Shown: positions 48,301 through 59,957, numbered from the stretch's first letter. The stretch: 64,000 bases of DNA from Cenococcum geophilum 1.58 (GCA_001692895.1 KV748191.1:1798001-1862000); one strand, 5' to 3'. The notes: a model not told the origin generated them from the sequence alone. Program-made: numbers and translations.

Positions 48301-49360
48301 CTTTAATTAGGCCGACGCTTACCTTATAGAGCTTCTAGCAATTAGCAAAGCAGCTAATTGGCCGTAGGACCCTACGTGCACGGCTATTAACTAAGTAGGT
48401 TTTCCAATACCTGCTTCTAGTATAAGAATATTCTCCGACTTATAATTAGCGTTGCTATTAGTATAAAGCTAGAGGGCTAGAGCCTGCTAGGAAGTAGTTA
48501 TAGAGATCTTAAAGAAGCTTTGGCTAAATAATGTCACGCTATACTAGATTCTAGGCCACTTAGGGTTTATAAAAAATAAGAAGGCTAATAAGCTTACTAA
48601 AGCAGCAATAAGACTAGAGAGTAAGGAGCCACTATAGAGAGACGGCCTTTTATAGTACCTTATAACGCAAGCCTTAAAAAGAGCCAAGATAATAATAGGA
48701 CCGCTTTTATTAGGAAGATCTAATACGGGCAAGTTTATAAGGAAGATTAACGCAGCACTCTACCTTAAAAAGGCTGTAGGATTATACTAGTAGCTGACTA
48801 GCTTAGAAGCTGCTATCCTTGCGCAGCTATGGACTAGTAAGTTATTTCTAAAAGAATATCTCTACAAAATTAATGTATTAGAGATAGTGTTATGCGACTG
48901 CGGGCTTATAGAATTAATATAGCACTTCCTTTTCTCTTATAGGAGGTGGATATAGTAGAGGTTTAAACTAAGAGAGTAGTATAGAGATTGATTTGGGGAT
49001 CTATTATATATATTAGGAGGCTACTTACGCAGATAAGAAGGAGGTAGGAATATTAACGGCCTAATTAAGCGCTAAAAGCTAGATATTAGCGTAGTTAAAG
49101 CTATAATTAAATTTGCAAAAGAGACCGGACGTTTATACTTAAGTGTATAAGATATAGAGAGTATAGAAGCTAATATTAATAAGTAAAGACTTTTAAGAAT
49201 CCCTTCTTTAATTATCTAACCGAATATACCGCAAGCCTCCTCTATACGTGCCTTTACTGGTACGTCGCCGATTAAGAAGCGCATAATACTAGAATAGCCC
49301 TATAAATATAAGGCGTCGAAAACTACTTACCTAGGCTCGCCTCTAAACTCTAACTTTCTT
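45340..49360 (+). pseudogene. LINE copy 2 ORF2: endonuclease, reverse transcriptase, RNase H
   Basis: The endonuclease (EEP) is at about 45400-46060: VVIIGDFNRHNPL*GGSYIS, and SNYRAIYTSF where SDHRAI is usual. RT is at about 46650-47700: APGRDGLLARVW region, ISLLLMLGKALKLLVAERIV, then SLVLFNIKGAYNNV (Asn for the first catalytic Asp) and MAFINDYLV (FADDYLV expected). RNase H is at about 48200-48560: VNIYVNILVRNGRVGVSIY, AYLIELLAIS and IFSDL*LALL. Asn replaces Asp at catalytic sites in the RT and RNase H domains. The C-terminal zinc-finger-like end is not legible. Confidence 0.85.
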
Positions 49361-49575
49361 CTAATAGTAACATATTACTTTCCTTTATTTTTTTCCTTAG
49401 TTAAGTATAGTGTTAGGTAATAGATATATAGTTCTTATAGTTGGCTTCTGAACTGGAGCATATATATTGATGGCAGGAAGTATTTAGTTAGCGCTCTGTA
49501 ACGGCCTATACCCTAGATGGTGTATAGCTATAATAGAATATATATATATACATACATATATACGTAAAGGTCTAC

Positions 49576-52500
49576 GAGCTAGCCCGCTTATGTTACCCCC
49601 TTGTACCCTCCCTACGAGAACTTTTGAAAGAGGAGGATATTTATCTCGGATATTCTTTTAATTAAATCCTAGTCTTTCGTTTAGCTAGTTCCCGCTATAA
49701 GGCGGCCCCTACGGCCTACTGAACGAAGCCCTAAAGCCCCAATAGCTACTTTAACCCCTAAACGCGTATTAGTAATACCACCTTTAGACCCGCTAGTAGC
49801 TCCACTAAGACGTATAAAGAAACTGAGCGCGAAGGTATAAGAGGCCTAGCAGTCGCTAAGAACACGAGCTTAAATATTAGTATAGTTTAAATAGTAGATA
49901 ACCGCACTATAAACTAGACTATAAGCTATATAGTATATACTACCTCTATTTCTTATAGTAAAAGTCTCTACCTTACCTAAATATAAAGGAGGAGGTATTA
50001 ATTATAACGAATTTTATTAACTTATTAAAAGCCTTAAAGAAACTATAGTATAGTAGAGCAATATTATTATAAACTAGAATAGCATTATTAAGAGCATTAG
50101 AAATGACTTTATAGATATTAAATTGGAATAGTAAAGCTTTAAAAAGCAAAACGCTAAACTCTAAAAGGCTATCTAGTTCTTATAAGCGCAACTAAATACT
50201 CCCTTAGCTTTAATATAATTATAGGTATTAGTAGTGGCTAGTAGAGGTATAGTAGGGTTAGAGATAACCTTGCTATAAATAATAAGTACTAGGAACCCTA
50301 AGGAACCTAATTAGTAGTTAGTAATAGACGTTAGCTAAGTAAGTAAGGAGGTAATAGAGAGGGTAGCTACTACTAAAGTAGTAAAGTAAACTATTGCGTA
50401 AGGTATAAAGGATGTTAAGGGGCTTATGGGAGCTATACTTAAGGACTTTCGCGTATAGCGAATAAGCAATAGCGCGAGTATTATTAGATTCTTAGTAGAA
50501 AAAGATAAAGAAGTTATATTTAGGTAGATAACTGCTTAATAGCTTAAACCGTATATCCTTAGGGTAAGGCTTATTAGACCTAAGTAGTATACGGTTAAGG
50601 CGGACTAGGTTAAAGTACCTTTAGCAATAGATATTAATAGCGGAAAAGTAAGTAAGTTAGCTATAAAGCGCTTTGGGGTAGAGAATGGTGTAGAGGTATA
50701 TATAATGAGATGGCTAGGATAACTAAGGCCGCGCGGCTAGTACGTGTTAGTGATTATTAAAGTAGTAATAAAGGAGGATGTAGAGAAGCTGCTTATGTTA
50801 GATAATGTATTATTTAGGAAAGGCGCGATTATTATATTACTATTTAAGGAGTAATATACCCCTATAGCATGCTATAAATATAAAAGGTTTAGATATAGGG
50901 CTAGAGACTATATATAACCTAATATATGCGAAATATATAGGCGGGAAGGCTATCTTTAGTGTAAGACGGTAAATCTATACTGCGTAAACTGCTAGGGTTC
51001 TTACTAAGCCTTATACCGTAAATGCCTAGTATATAGGAAAGAGATAGACAGGATTTTTATACAATAGCGCTATAAATAGAGAACTTTAGATTTTTTAGGC
51101 GAATATAAAGAAGTATAAGGAGGCGTAGTATGCGCTATATAATAATAAAGTGCTAGTAGACTTCTACTTTATTCTAGGCTAGGAGCCTTATTACTTTCTC
51201 TTAGATAGGGAAGTAGTGCTAGCTAGCTTAAATCCCTAGTAGATAAGGTTCGTCCTAATAGGCAGGCAGTAGCGGTATCCCTTAGTTAGGTTATATATTT
51301 GGGCATTTAGAGAGCTGGCAGCTATATAGCTATAGGTAGATTTAGCAGATATTACGGCGGTAGTAGCGCACGTTGGCTAAAGGAGACTTATAATTGTGTT
51401 GGTATATATTCTAGATAGATATTTAAAAAGAACTAAGGAAGAGAACCTAGAGGAGCTCTTTAGTAGACTAGAGATAATTAATAGGCTAATTTAGGGTAAA
51501 CTATTACGCGACCTATATACTAAGGTAGTAATTGTAGGTGATTTTAATTGGTATAATCTGCTATAGGGAGGAAGTTATATTAGTACTATATTAACGCAGG
51601 AAGAAAGCGTACTAATTATTAACTTTATAGCGGACTAGTTACTCTAGAGCCTACTTTTAGTAGGAATACCTACGTTTAAAAGTAATATGGGGCGAATATT
51701 AACAATTAACCTTATACTTACAACCCTAGGCCTAGCGAGTAAACTAGTAAAGTGCGTTATTTGGGAGTATAAGTACGGATTAGACTATAAAGCTATCTAT
51801 ATTAGCTTTTAGGTTAATATAGATATGTAAGAGAGCTAGGAGAGGCTGCTTATTAAGAATATAAACTAGGATAAGATATAAGAAGATATAGAGCAATAGA
51901 AAGAGATGGGATTCCCTATAGAAGATATAGATGAAATAGTTAACTATCTTAATAGGTGGATTAATAAAGCCCTTAAAGCACACTGCTAATAGGCTAGACT
52001 ATTACCGTATATAAAAAGATAGTGGAATGAAGACCTTATAACGCTAAGGAAGTTATATATATACTAGAGGAATAGAAATAGCGCGATGTAAAGGTAAGGA
52101 AGGGATAACCCTAAGCTATATAATATCGCAGTAAGAGTAAAGAAGCTCTTTTATAGGACTATTCGGTAATATAGGAAGCTCTATTAGGACGAATTCCTTA
52201 GTAATAGTAATAATATATAGAAAGTATTGAAATACCTTAATCCGCAGGCTATATTCGCGTTTACTAGAATACCGCTAATTAAGAAGGATGGAGGATAGGG
52301 AGAGGTTATTATGGAGAACTATAATATTGCAAGAGAACTACTCTAGGTATTCTTTCCGGTCCCACTACCGTGCGAATAAGAGAAGGAAGCTATAACTAGC
52401 TATAACTAATTACTATAGGAGCCTATCGCCAAATATAAGGTTAAGGTAGCTGTGTTTAGGGCTAGCCTAAATAAGGCTCCTAAAAGGGATGGCCTACTAG

Positions 52501-55322
52501 CTAGGGTATGGCAAGAGCTATGGCCCGTACTAAGTGGTAAGATTACTACTTTCTTTACTAAATTACTTAAGATAGGAAAGGTACCCTAGGAATAAAAGGT
52601 AGTAAAAATTATACCGCTGTAGAAGCCGAAGTGGGGGGACTATATAGTAGCAAATAACTATAGGCCGATCTCCCTTCTTCCGACGCTGGGAAAAGCACTT
52701 AAATTATTAGTGGTGGAGAGGATAGTATACCTAGTAGAGGAATATAGCCTACTACTTAAGACGCACTTTAGAGCTAGGAAGTAAAGGTTAATAATATATA
52801 CGCTATTATATCTCTATAAGGACGTATTTAAAGTATAAAGAGGAAAGAAAACACTGTCTCTAGTATTATTTAATGTTAAGGGTGCGTATAATAATATAGC
52901 TATAGAGCCGGAAATTAGGAGATTACGGCAGCGTTAAATACCTTAAACGATTATATAATAGGTATAAGACTTTTATATAAACTATTAAGCTTATATCCTA
53001 GTTAACGGATATATATTAGAGGTATAGGCGCTCCTATAGGTAGGTCTCCTATAGGGATTAGCACTAGCCCTAATACTCTTTCTATTCTTTAACGCGGATC
53101 TTAAATAAAGCGTACCTAGAAATAGCAGCTCTATAGCCTTTATTAATAACTACTTAGTATAGGTTATAGGCCCTACAGCGGAGGAAAATACGTAGATTAT
53201 CTAGGGCGAGATTATACTAATGCTTAAGAAATAGGAGAGGACTAGTGGAGCCTAATTTAAAGCAAAGAAAACGTTATTTATCTACCTTACTAGATATAAA
53301 GAAGTAGGTAGAAATGCTACTACGCCGCTCTAATTTAAAGGAAAAGGGATCCCCCTAACTTAGAAAGTTAAAATCCTTAGGGTGATCCTTAATAAGGAGC
53401 TATGGTTTAAGGCGTACCTAGTAAATAAGGTAGGCAAAGCTACTAAGGTAGTGCTAGCGTTACGTAGATTAAAGGGACTATAGTTTAAGAGCGTTAAGCA
53501 GCTAGCTAAGAGCTCGGTCCTACTAGTAGTAGACTATATATTATTAATATAGTACCCGCTTGCGATATAAGAGTTAATATAGCTTCTTTAGTAGGCGCAG
53601 AGGATTACGGCATAAGCTATTATTAGGGGGTTTCGCTCTATTACTCTGCTAATAGCGAAAGTAAAAGCTAGTTTGCTCCCTTTTAAGCAAAGGCTATATA
53701 ACCAGGTTATCGCGTTTTAGGTATTAATCTATAAACTAGGCAAATTATATCCTTATTAGATGATTTAAAGATAGAGGCTTTATAGACGGCACTAATCGCC
53801 GCTCTAGAGGATAGTAGAGATATATAAGGATGTTTAGGTAAATAGGGTACTAGAGGTTAAACCGTATATATACCCACTGTAGGTGGCTAAGCCTAATATA
53901 GTAATATATAAGGATAAAGATTATGCTTAAGTTATTATTAAAGACTATAAGCTAGGGTAGGTTGATATATATATTAATATATTAATGCGTAATAGTAGGG
54001 TAGAAGTTAGTATATATACTATACTATCTAAAGCAACGCTTTTAAAAACGGTAGTAAGCTCTAATTAGGTTAACGCCTACTTTATAGAGCTTCTAGTAAT
54101 TAGCGAGGTAGCTAACTAGCCGTAGGACCCTACGTGTACGGTTATTAACTAAGTAGGTTTTCTAATACCTGTATTTAGTATAAGAATATTCTCCAACTTA
54201 TAATTAGTGTTGCTATTAATATAGAGCTAGAGGGCTAGAGCCTGCTAGGAAATAGTTATAGAGATTTTAAAGAAGCTTTGGCTAAATAATATTACGCTAT
54301 ATTAAATTCTAGGCCACTTAGGATTTATAGGAAATAAGAAGGCTAATAAGCTTACTAAAGTAGTAATAAGACTAGAGAGCGAGGAGCTACTATAGAGAGA
54401 CGGCCTCCTATAGTACCTTATAATATAAGTATTAAAAAAAGCTAAGATAATAATAGGACTGCTTTTATTAGGAAGATCTAATATAGGTAAGTTTATAAGG
54501 AAGATTAACGCAGTACTTTACCTTAAAAAGGCTATAGGATTATACTAGCAGCTAATTAGCTTAGAAGCTGCTATTCTTACACAGCTATAGACTAGTAAGT
54601 TATTTCTAAAGGAATATCTTTATAAAATTAATATATTAGAGACGGTGTTATATAATTATAGGCTTATAGAGTTAATATAGTACTTCCTCTTCTCTTATAG
54701 GAGGTAGGTATAGTAGAGGATTAAACTAAAAGAGTAATATAGAGATTAATTTGGGGATCTATTATATATATTAGGAGGCTACTTACGCAGATAAAAAGGA
54801 GGTAGGAATATTAATAGCCTAATTAAGCGCTAAAAGCCAGACATTAGCGTAGTTAAAGCTATAATTAAATTTATAAAGGAGACTAGATATTTATACCTAA
54901 GTATATAAGATATAGAGAGTATAAAAGCTAATATTAATAAGCAAAGACTCTTAAAAATTCCTTTTTTAATTATCTAACTAAATATACCGTGAGCCTCCTC
55001 TATATATACCTTTACTAGTGCGTTACTAATTAAGAAGTGTATAACGCTGGAATAGCCCTATAAATATAAGGCATTAAAAACTACTTACTTAGGCTTACCT
55101 CTAAACTCTAACTTTCTTTAATAGTAATATATTACTTTCCTTTATTTTTTCCTTAGTTAAGTATAGTATTAGGTAATAGATATATAGTTCTTATAGTTAG
55201 CTTCTAAACTAGAGCAAGTATATTAATAATAGGAAGTATTTAGTTAGCGTTTTATAACGGCCTATATTTTAGATAGTATATGGCTATAATAGAATATATA
55301 TATATACATATATACATACATA
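49576..55322 (+). mobile_element. LINE copy 3 (same family), tandem to copy 2
   Basis: Second copy of the same LINE, read with the same domains. The knuckles are near 50860-51010, endonuclease about 51120-51800 and RT about 52380-53450 (SIAFINNYLV: both catalytic Asp are Asn). RNase H is at about 53960-54310. The 3' tail tatatacatacataa (55305-55322) is followed by aaggtctac (55323-55331), matching aaggtctac at 49567-49575. I therefore take the 5' end as 49576. Its first 42 bp (gagctagcccgc...ccctccctac) are absent from copy 2. It is more RIP-altered than copy 2. Confidence 0.88.
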
Positions 55323-55331
55323 AAGGTCTAC

Positions 55332-55436
55332 TTTTTAAAGTGGAGAAAGTAGAGATAACTATAGTTAGATTAGGGACGAACAACTATTTTAGGCGTGGCG
55401 TTGCGGTGCTACTAGCCGTAGAGGTAAAGTAGTAGT
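55332..55436. other. Spacer between LINE copy 3 and the TTAA array
   Basis: About 105 bp without recognisable coding or repeat content. It begins with a small palindrome, cttt...aaag, and ends at the TTAA (55437-55440) that opens the array. Confidence 0.4.
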
Positions 55437-55440
55437 TTAA

Positions 55441-55862
55441 CGTGTTTTATTAGTTATTTGGTAATCTTAGTTATCTAATAGCTCTAAAAATTACTAAAAA
55501 CTGCACCTTAATATCTCGACAACGGTTTAATAATAAATTCCGAAATTTTATAATTAGCCTTTTACCCCTATATTAAGACCCCTAATAAAGTTCTAGTATA
55601 ATAAGTCTGGCCAATATTTAGATATTAGGTTTTAGCCCTTAATTTTAGGCTAAATTACAATATCTATGATATCTCCAGAGCTACTTAATAGATTATTTTT
55701 TAAATTTAATAAGAGGTTTAAAATAGGTATAAAAGGCTAAGTATAAAATTTTGGTATTTATTATTAAACCATTATTAAGATATTAAGGTACAGTTTTTTT
55801 AATTTTTAGTGGTTTTTAGGGCTATTAGATAACTGATATTACCGGATAACTAATAAAACATG
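55441..55862. repeat. TTAA-array unit 1
   Basis: Starts cgtgttttattagttat and ends ataactaataaaacatg. The private motif agttatttggtaatcttagt / gttatccggtaatatcagtt is present at both ends. 422 bp. Confidence 0.8.
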
Positions 55863-55870
55863 TTAGTTAA

Positions 55871-56488
55871 CGTAAGACTATAGAGCATAAAGACTGCATA
55901 TAGGGAACTTTGATTTTCGCGATTTTCGTTAAGTCCTACTATGGTGGTACCTTGTGTACGTAGATATGACCAGGACGCCTCGCAAAACGACTTAAAATTT
56001 TAAAGTTCTCGCCTAGCAAAATTTCCCTATATGCAGTCTTTATGCTCTATGCTCTTACTTCACCGGCGAGCTGCGAACACCAGCGAGCTGCGAACCCTAA
56101 AAACTACTAAAAATCGGAAAAAGTGCACCTTAATATCTCGACAATGGCTTAATAATAAATTATGAAATTTTATAATTAGCCTTTTATGCCTCTATATTAA
56201 GACTCTTAATAAAATTCTAGTGTAATAAGCCTAGCCGTTACCTAGCCGTTATTAAAATATTAGGTTTTAGCCCCTAATCTTAAGCTAAATTATAATATCT
56301 TTAGAGCTATTTAATAGATTACTTTTTAAATCTAATAAGAGGTTTAAAATAGGTATAAAAGGCTAATTATAAAATTTTAGAATTTATTATTAAGCCATTG
56401 TTAAGATATTAAGGTGCACTTTTTCTAATTTTTAGTGGTTTTTGGGGTTTGTAGCTCGCTAGTATTTATAGCTCGCCGGTAAAGTACG
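55871..56488. repeat. TTAA-array unit 2, interrupted by a MITE
   Basis: The 5' end is cgta + cttcaccggcgagctgcg once the MITE is removed; the 3' end is tagctcgccggtaaagtacg. The private motif is the gcgagctgcgaa type, present twice at the left end and as RIP-altered forms at the right. Net length is about 435 bp. Confidence 0.8.
55875..56055. mobile_element. 181-bp Tc1/mariner-like MITE
   Basis: 33-bp terminal inverted repeats (55875-55907 and 56023-56055) include the perfectly matched gcataaagactgcatatagg and differ at only two outer positions. TA lies on both sides (55873-55874 and 56056-56057), the target duplication typical of Tc1/mariner. Removing it restores the expected 5' end of array unit 2. 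It is non-coding and only lightly altered by RIP. Confidence 0.88.
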
Positions 56489-56492
56489 TTAA

Positions 56493-56923
56493 CGTATTAC
56501 ACTACTAAGCTACGCATACCAGTAAGCTGCGCACTAAAAATTATACTAAAAATCGGAAAATTCGAACCTTAATATCTTAATAACGACTAAGTAATAAATT
56601 TTAAAAACTTAATAGGTAATAGATAGCACTTAGAAATAGAGGCCATTAAATTCCTAAGAGCGAAACTTTTAAAATTCTTAAGATATTAAGGGAAAAGGTA
56701 AAAAAATTTGAATTTAAGGCCAAAAAACTAGTATTTTAAAAACTATAAGTTTTAGCATTTAAATTTTTAATAACCCTTAGACCTAGGTACTATATATAAT
56801 ATATTAAAATTTTAGAATTTATTACCTAGTCGTTATTAAGATGTTAAGGTTTAAATTTTCTAATTTTTGGTATAATTTTTAGTGCGTAGCTTACTGGTAT
56901 ACGCAGCTTAGTGGTGTAATACG
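56493..56923. repeat. TTAA-array unit 3
   Basis: Starts cgtattacactactaagc and ends gcttagtggtgtaatacg. The private motif is aagctacgcataccagtaag / ttactggtatacgcagctta. The middle is the most divergent of the six. 431 bp. Confidence 0.8.
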
Positions 56924-56927
56924 TTAA

Positions 56928-57349
56928 CGTGTTCTATTAGTAAGCTGGCTAGATTAGTAAGCTAGCCACCCTAAAAACCACTAAAAATCGCGAAAACTAT
57001 ACCTTAATATCTTAATAATAGCTTAATAATAAGTTCTAAAATTTTATAGTTAGCCTTTTATACCTATTATAAGTATTATATTTAATTTAAAAAGTAATTT
57101 ATTCTCTAGTTTTAGAGATATAGCAATTTTGGCTTAGATTGGGGGCTAAAACTTAAGATCTTAATAATAGCTAGGTTAATTATTATAGAACTTTAATAAG
57201 AGTCTTAAACTAGGTATAAAAGGCTAAATTTAAGATCTTGGAACTTGTTACTAAGCCGTTATTAAGATATTAAGGTATAGTTTTCGCGATTTTTGGTGGT
57301 TTTTGGGGTGGCCAGCTTACTGATCTGGCCAGTTTACTAATAGAACACG
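56928..57349. repeat. TTAA-array unit 4
   Basis: Starts cgtgttctattagtaagctg and ends agtttactaatagaacacg. The private motif is agtaagctggc, twice at each end. 422 bp. Confidence 0.8.
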
Positions 57350-57353
57350 TTAA

Positions 57354-57786
57354 CGTGTTCCACCACTTACCTGCGAATACCAGTCACCTACGAACCCCAA
57401 AAAACCACTAAAAATCGGAAAAACTGTACCATAATATCTTAACAATGGCTTAGTAATAAATTCCGAAATTTTATAATTAGCCTTTTATACCTATATTAAG
57501 ACTCTTAATAAAATTCTAGCGTAATAAGCCTAGCCGTTATTAAAATATTGGGTTTTAGCCCCTAATCTTAAGCTAAATTGCAATATCTTATAATATCTTT
57601 AGATCTATCTAATAGATTACTTTTTAAATCTAATAAGAGGTTTAAAATAGGTATAAAAGGCTAATTATAAAATTTCGGAATTTATTATTAAGCCATTATC
57701 GAGATATTAAGGCGCAGTTTTTCCGATTTTTGGTGGTTTTTGGGGTTCGTAGGTGACTGGTGTTCGCAGGTGAGTGGTGGAATACG
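57354..57786. repeat. TTAA-array unit 5
   Basis: Starts cgtgttccaccacttacctg and ends caggtgagtggtggaatacg. The private motif is cacctgcgaa / ttcgcaggtg, twice at each end. 433 bp. Confidence 0.8.
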
Positions 57787-57790
57787 TTAA

Positions 57791-58221
57791 CGTGTTTTAT
57801 CAGTTATCCGCCAAAATTAGTCATCCGCCAGCCCCAAAAACTACCAAAAATTGGGAAAATCGCATTTTGATATCTTAACAACGGTTTTATAATAAATTCT
57901 AAAATTCTATAGCTAACCTTTTATGCCTATTCTAAGACTCTACTCTAACTTTGGAAGTAATTTATTACGTAGTTCTAGAGGAATAGCAATTTAGCTCAAA
58001 ATTGGGGGCCAAAACTCAATAAAACTTAATATCTTAATAACGGCTAGGCTTATTATTCTAGAACTTTAACGGGAGTCTTAAAATAGGTATAAAAGGCTAG
58101 CTATAGAATTTTAGAATTTATTATAAAGCCGTTGTTAAGATATCAAAATGCGATTTTTCTAATTTTTGGGGTTTTTGGGGCTGGCGGATGACTGATTTTG
58201 GCGGATGACTGATAAAACACG
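57791..58221. repeat. TTAA-array unit 6
   Basis: Starts cgtgttttatcagttatccg and ends ggatgactgataaaacacg. The private motif is agtcatccgcca, twice at each end. It is followed by ttag rather than ttaa. 431 bp. Confidence 0.8.
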
Positions 58222-58355
58222 TTAGTGGTGGGGTTGCTGAGTTAACTGAAGAGCGCCGGACGTTTCGCTTCGGCGGAATGGGACTTTGGACTGGATTCGG
58301 GCATATGAACAACACTAAAACACTCTCTCGATCCCCTACCGCTCCACACGTTATT

Positions 58356-59957
58356 ATGGCTACATTACCGCCCGTATTACCCTTTATCCTCACCGAAAAG
58401 ACCACGCAAATCTCCTCCTGGCTTAAACAGCTCTTGCTGACGCCGCCCGTAGACGAAGAACACCGGCTGCTGAAGTGTAAGCGCGCTAGCTTAGAGCCTA
58501 TAGCCGTATACTAGCTCACCGCCATGTCCGTGTATTGTGATGTTAGCCCTAGTAAGCGCCAGCGGCGGAATATAGATGACTTGCTTCCAGGGCAGAGCGC
58601 ATCGGCTATTGGGTTGAATGCCCGCCCGCTTACCTTAGGCAATTCTAATACCTTTAGCCCACCCGGCAGTCGTGTAGGCGCCTTGACGCTACGACGTGGA
58701 AATAGCCTATCGCGCGAGATAATTGCGGCACTGAGAGTTGTATTGCCTCCGATTACGACGGAACCGCTGGATGGGGTGGAGCCGGAACCTCCTGCGCGGG
58801 TAATGGCCGTGGTAGCGCGACTTGAGGACGGGCTGGATTAGGGCTGGATACCCGGCTGGCTTGAGGTGCGTATTAGCGTGCAGCCGTCTATTGCTAAAGT
58901 TGGCTAACCCGTTATAGAAAGCAATTAAAGCCGATATAGATATGGGCTTCTAAAGATTTAAGCCTGCCGCCTTTAGCAAGACCGCCACGCGTGATCTCTC
59001 TGACCCTGACCTTGACTCCGCCGTCCGTGCCGAGTTAGAATACATACTGAGGAAGGTGAGGAAGATATTTAGGAAGGCGCTCTATTGCTAGATGAGGGGC
59101 CGCGACGAGAATGCGTGGTGCGACGACGTGGTTAGGCCGATGGTGAGGCTGGCGCTCCGGCTGTACGCTAAGGGCAAACTCTGTATCTAGAGCGTGTACT
59201 TCTACCCCATCTGACCTATTTGAAAACACTGATAAGCTAACGCGTTTGATACGGCAGGCAATCCCAGAATATTGACTTTGAGTTCCTCTCGCGCGCTACC
59301 GATGTATTTGGTAAGTAGCGCGTCCTTGACTGAAAGGCCGATTACACCCTCTTCTACTCGCACGACGTATCGCCTTTTGAATCTTTATACGCACGCCTTC
59401 TCTAGCACGGAAATAAATGCGTTAGCTATATGACTGACGCCTTTACCAAGACCACGGCCGTCTTCTCCGGCATTGAGGTTGAGCCCTCCGACGGCGATAA
59501 GCTTGAGGCCGAATACCAGCTTAGTATATGGATGGCGGCGAGTCTGCGTAAGAAGGCGAAGCTGGGATGACGCGCGGGCCTGCCTGACACTACCTGCCTT
59601 GTGGAGCCGGGCTTTACCGTTGTGGGATATGAGCTGTATTTTTATATCGCATATCTGGAATCTGAGGAAGGCGAAGCGGTGCGTATCCTAGAGTTTGGTA
59701 ATGCTGCAATGAGTAGTGTGTCGGGCGTTTTTAAATAGCTGAGGATGTGGCGGAACATCGTAGAATACGGCCTTGATGAGGGGCCGGACGGTTTCTGGGG
59801 TGGGTTCCTGAAGTCGGTGTTGGAGAGATTGGTGGTTGGTGATGATGGAGATATGGCGAAGAGGGGGGGTGCGAATGGTGAGGGGACCGACGGAGGGTCT
59901 GTAAATCTGGATGAGGGCCTTTGGATGGGGAGTGGGGCGTTGCACGTTCCTGTCTAG
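58356..59957 (+). pseudogene. PD-(D/E)XK nuclease-like domain protein, broken
   Basis: Plus-strand remnant of the fungal PD-(D/E)XK nuclease-like family. The N-terminal block ISSWLKQLL...LKCKRASLEPIAVY*LT is followed by AMSVYCDVSPSKRQRR, in one frame with a TAG at 58512. The central block TRDLSDPDLDSAVRAELEYI runs into LRKVRKIFRKAL and then NAWCDDVVRPMVRLALRLYA. The C-terminal block KLEAEYQLSIWMAASLRKKA runs into GLPDTTCLVEPGFTVVGYEL, then YFYIAYLES and LRMWRNIVEYGLDEGPDGFW. Stops (TAG 58842, several near 59090-59240, TGA about 59568, TAG about 59738) and at least two frameshifts break it. Where I expect the E-x-K catalytic pair the sequence reads IEVEPSDGDKLEAEYQ (59472). The start at 58356 (MATLPPVLP) is a guess; the frame is open to 58278. 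Base composition is normal, so decay here is not heavy RIP. Confidence 0.8.

Larger units (their letters stand above)
43854..49566 (+). mobile_element. LINE copy 2 (Tad-like), near full length
   Basis: A 5713-bp non-LTR retrotransposon is flanked by a 12-bp target duplication aaggtctacgag (43842-43853 and 49567-49578), with an AT-rich 3' tail of tatatacata type. It aligns along its length with copy 3. It carries ORF1 (Gag with CCHC knuckles) and ORF2 (endonuclease, reverse transcriptase, RNase H), the arrangement of Tad1-clade elements. RIP is severe in coding parts but lighter in the first 150 bp. Confidence 0.92.
55437..58225. repeat. Tandem array of six TTAA-bounded inverted-repeat units
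   Basis: Six units of about 422-435 bp (net) follow each other. The junctions are palindromic, typically acg-TTAA-cgt, with TTAA at 55437, 55867, 56489, 56924, 57350 and 57787. After unit 6 the word is TTAG (58222), as it also is after unit 1 (55863, just before the next TTAA). Each unit is an inverted repeat with arms of roughly 150 bp. All arms share an inner part (ctaaaaatcggaaaa...ttaatatctt...). The outermost 40 bp carry a unit-specific motif repeated twice and mirrored at the other end of the same unit. There is no coding potential. TTAA is the target of piggyBac-type transposases, so these look like piggyBac-type MITEs in tandem; that is inference. Confidence 0.85.

Noticed and set aside
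43794-49610. A class II tRNA split by LINE copy 2: gggagggtggccgag before it and accctccct after it could form an acceptor stem about 83 nt apart with the LINE removed.
   Set aside because: The possible anticodon arm has an 8-base loop, there is no T-arm (GGTTC-type) sequence, and the 3' part is better explained as the 5' end of LINE copy 3.
55437-58225. Centromeric or subtelomeric satellite.
   Set aside because: Only six units with distinct ends, bounded by TTAA and internally inverted; no telomere repeat is seen nearby. A simple satellite does not explain the mirrored private motifs.
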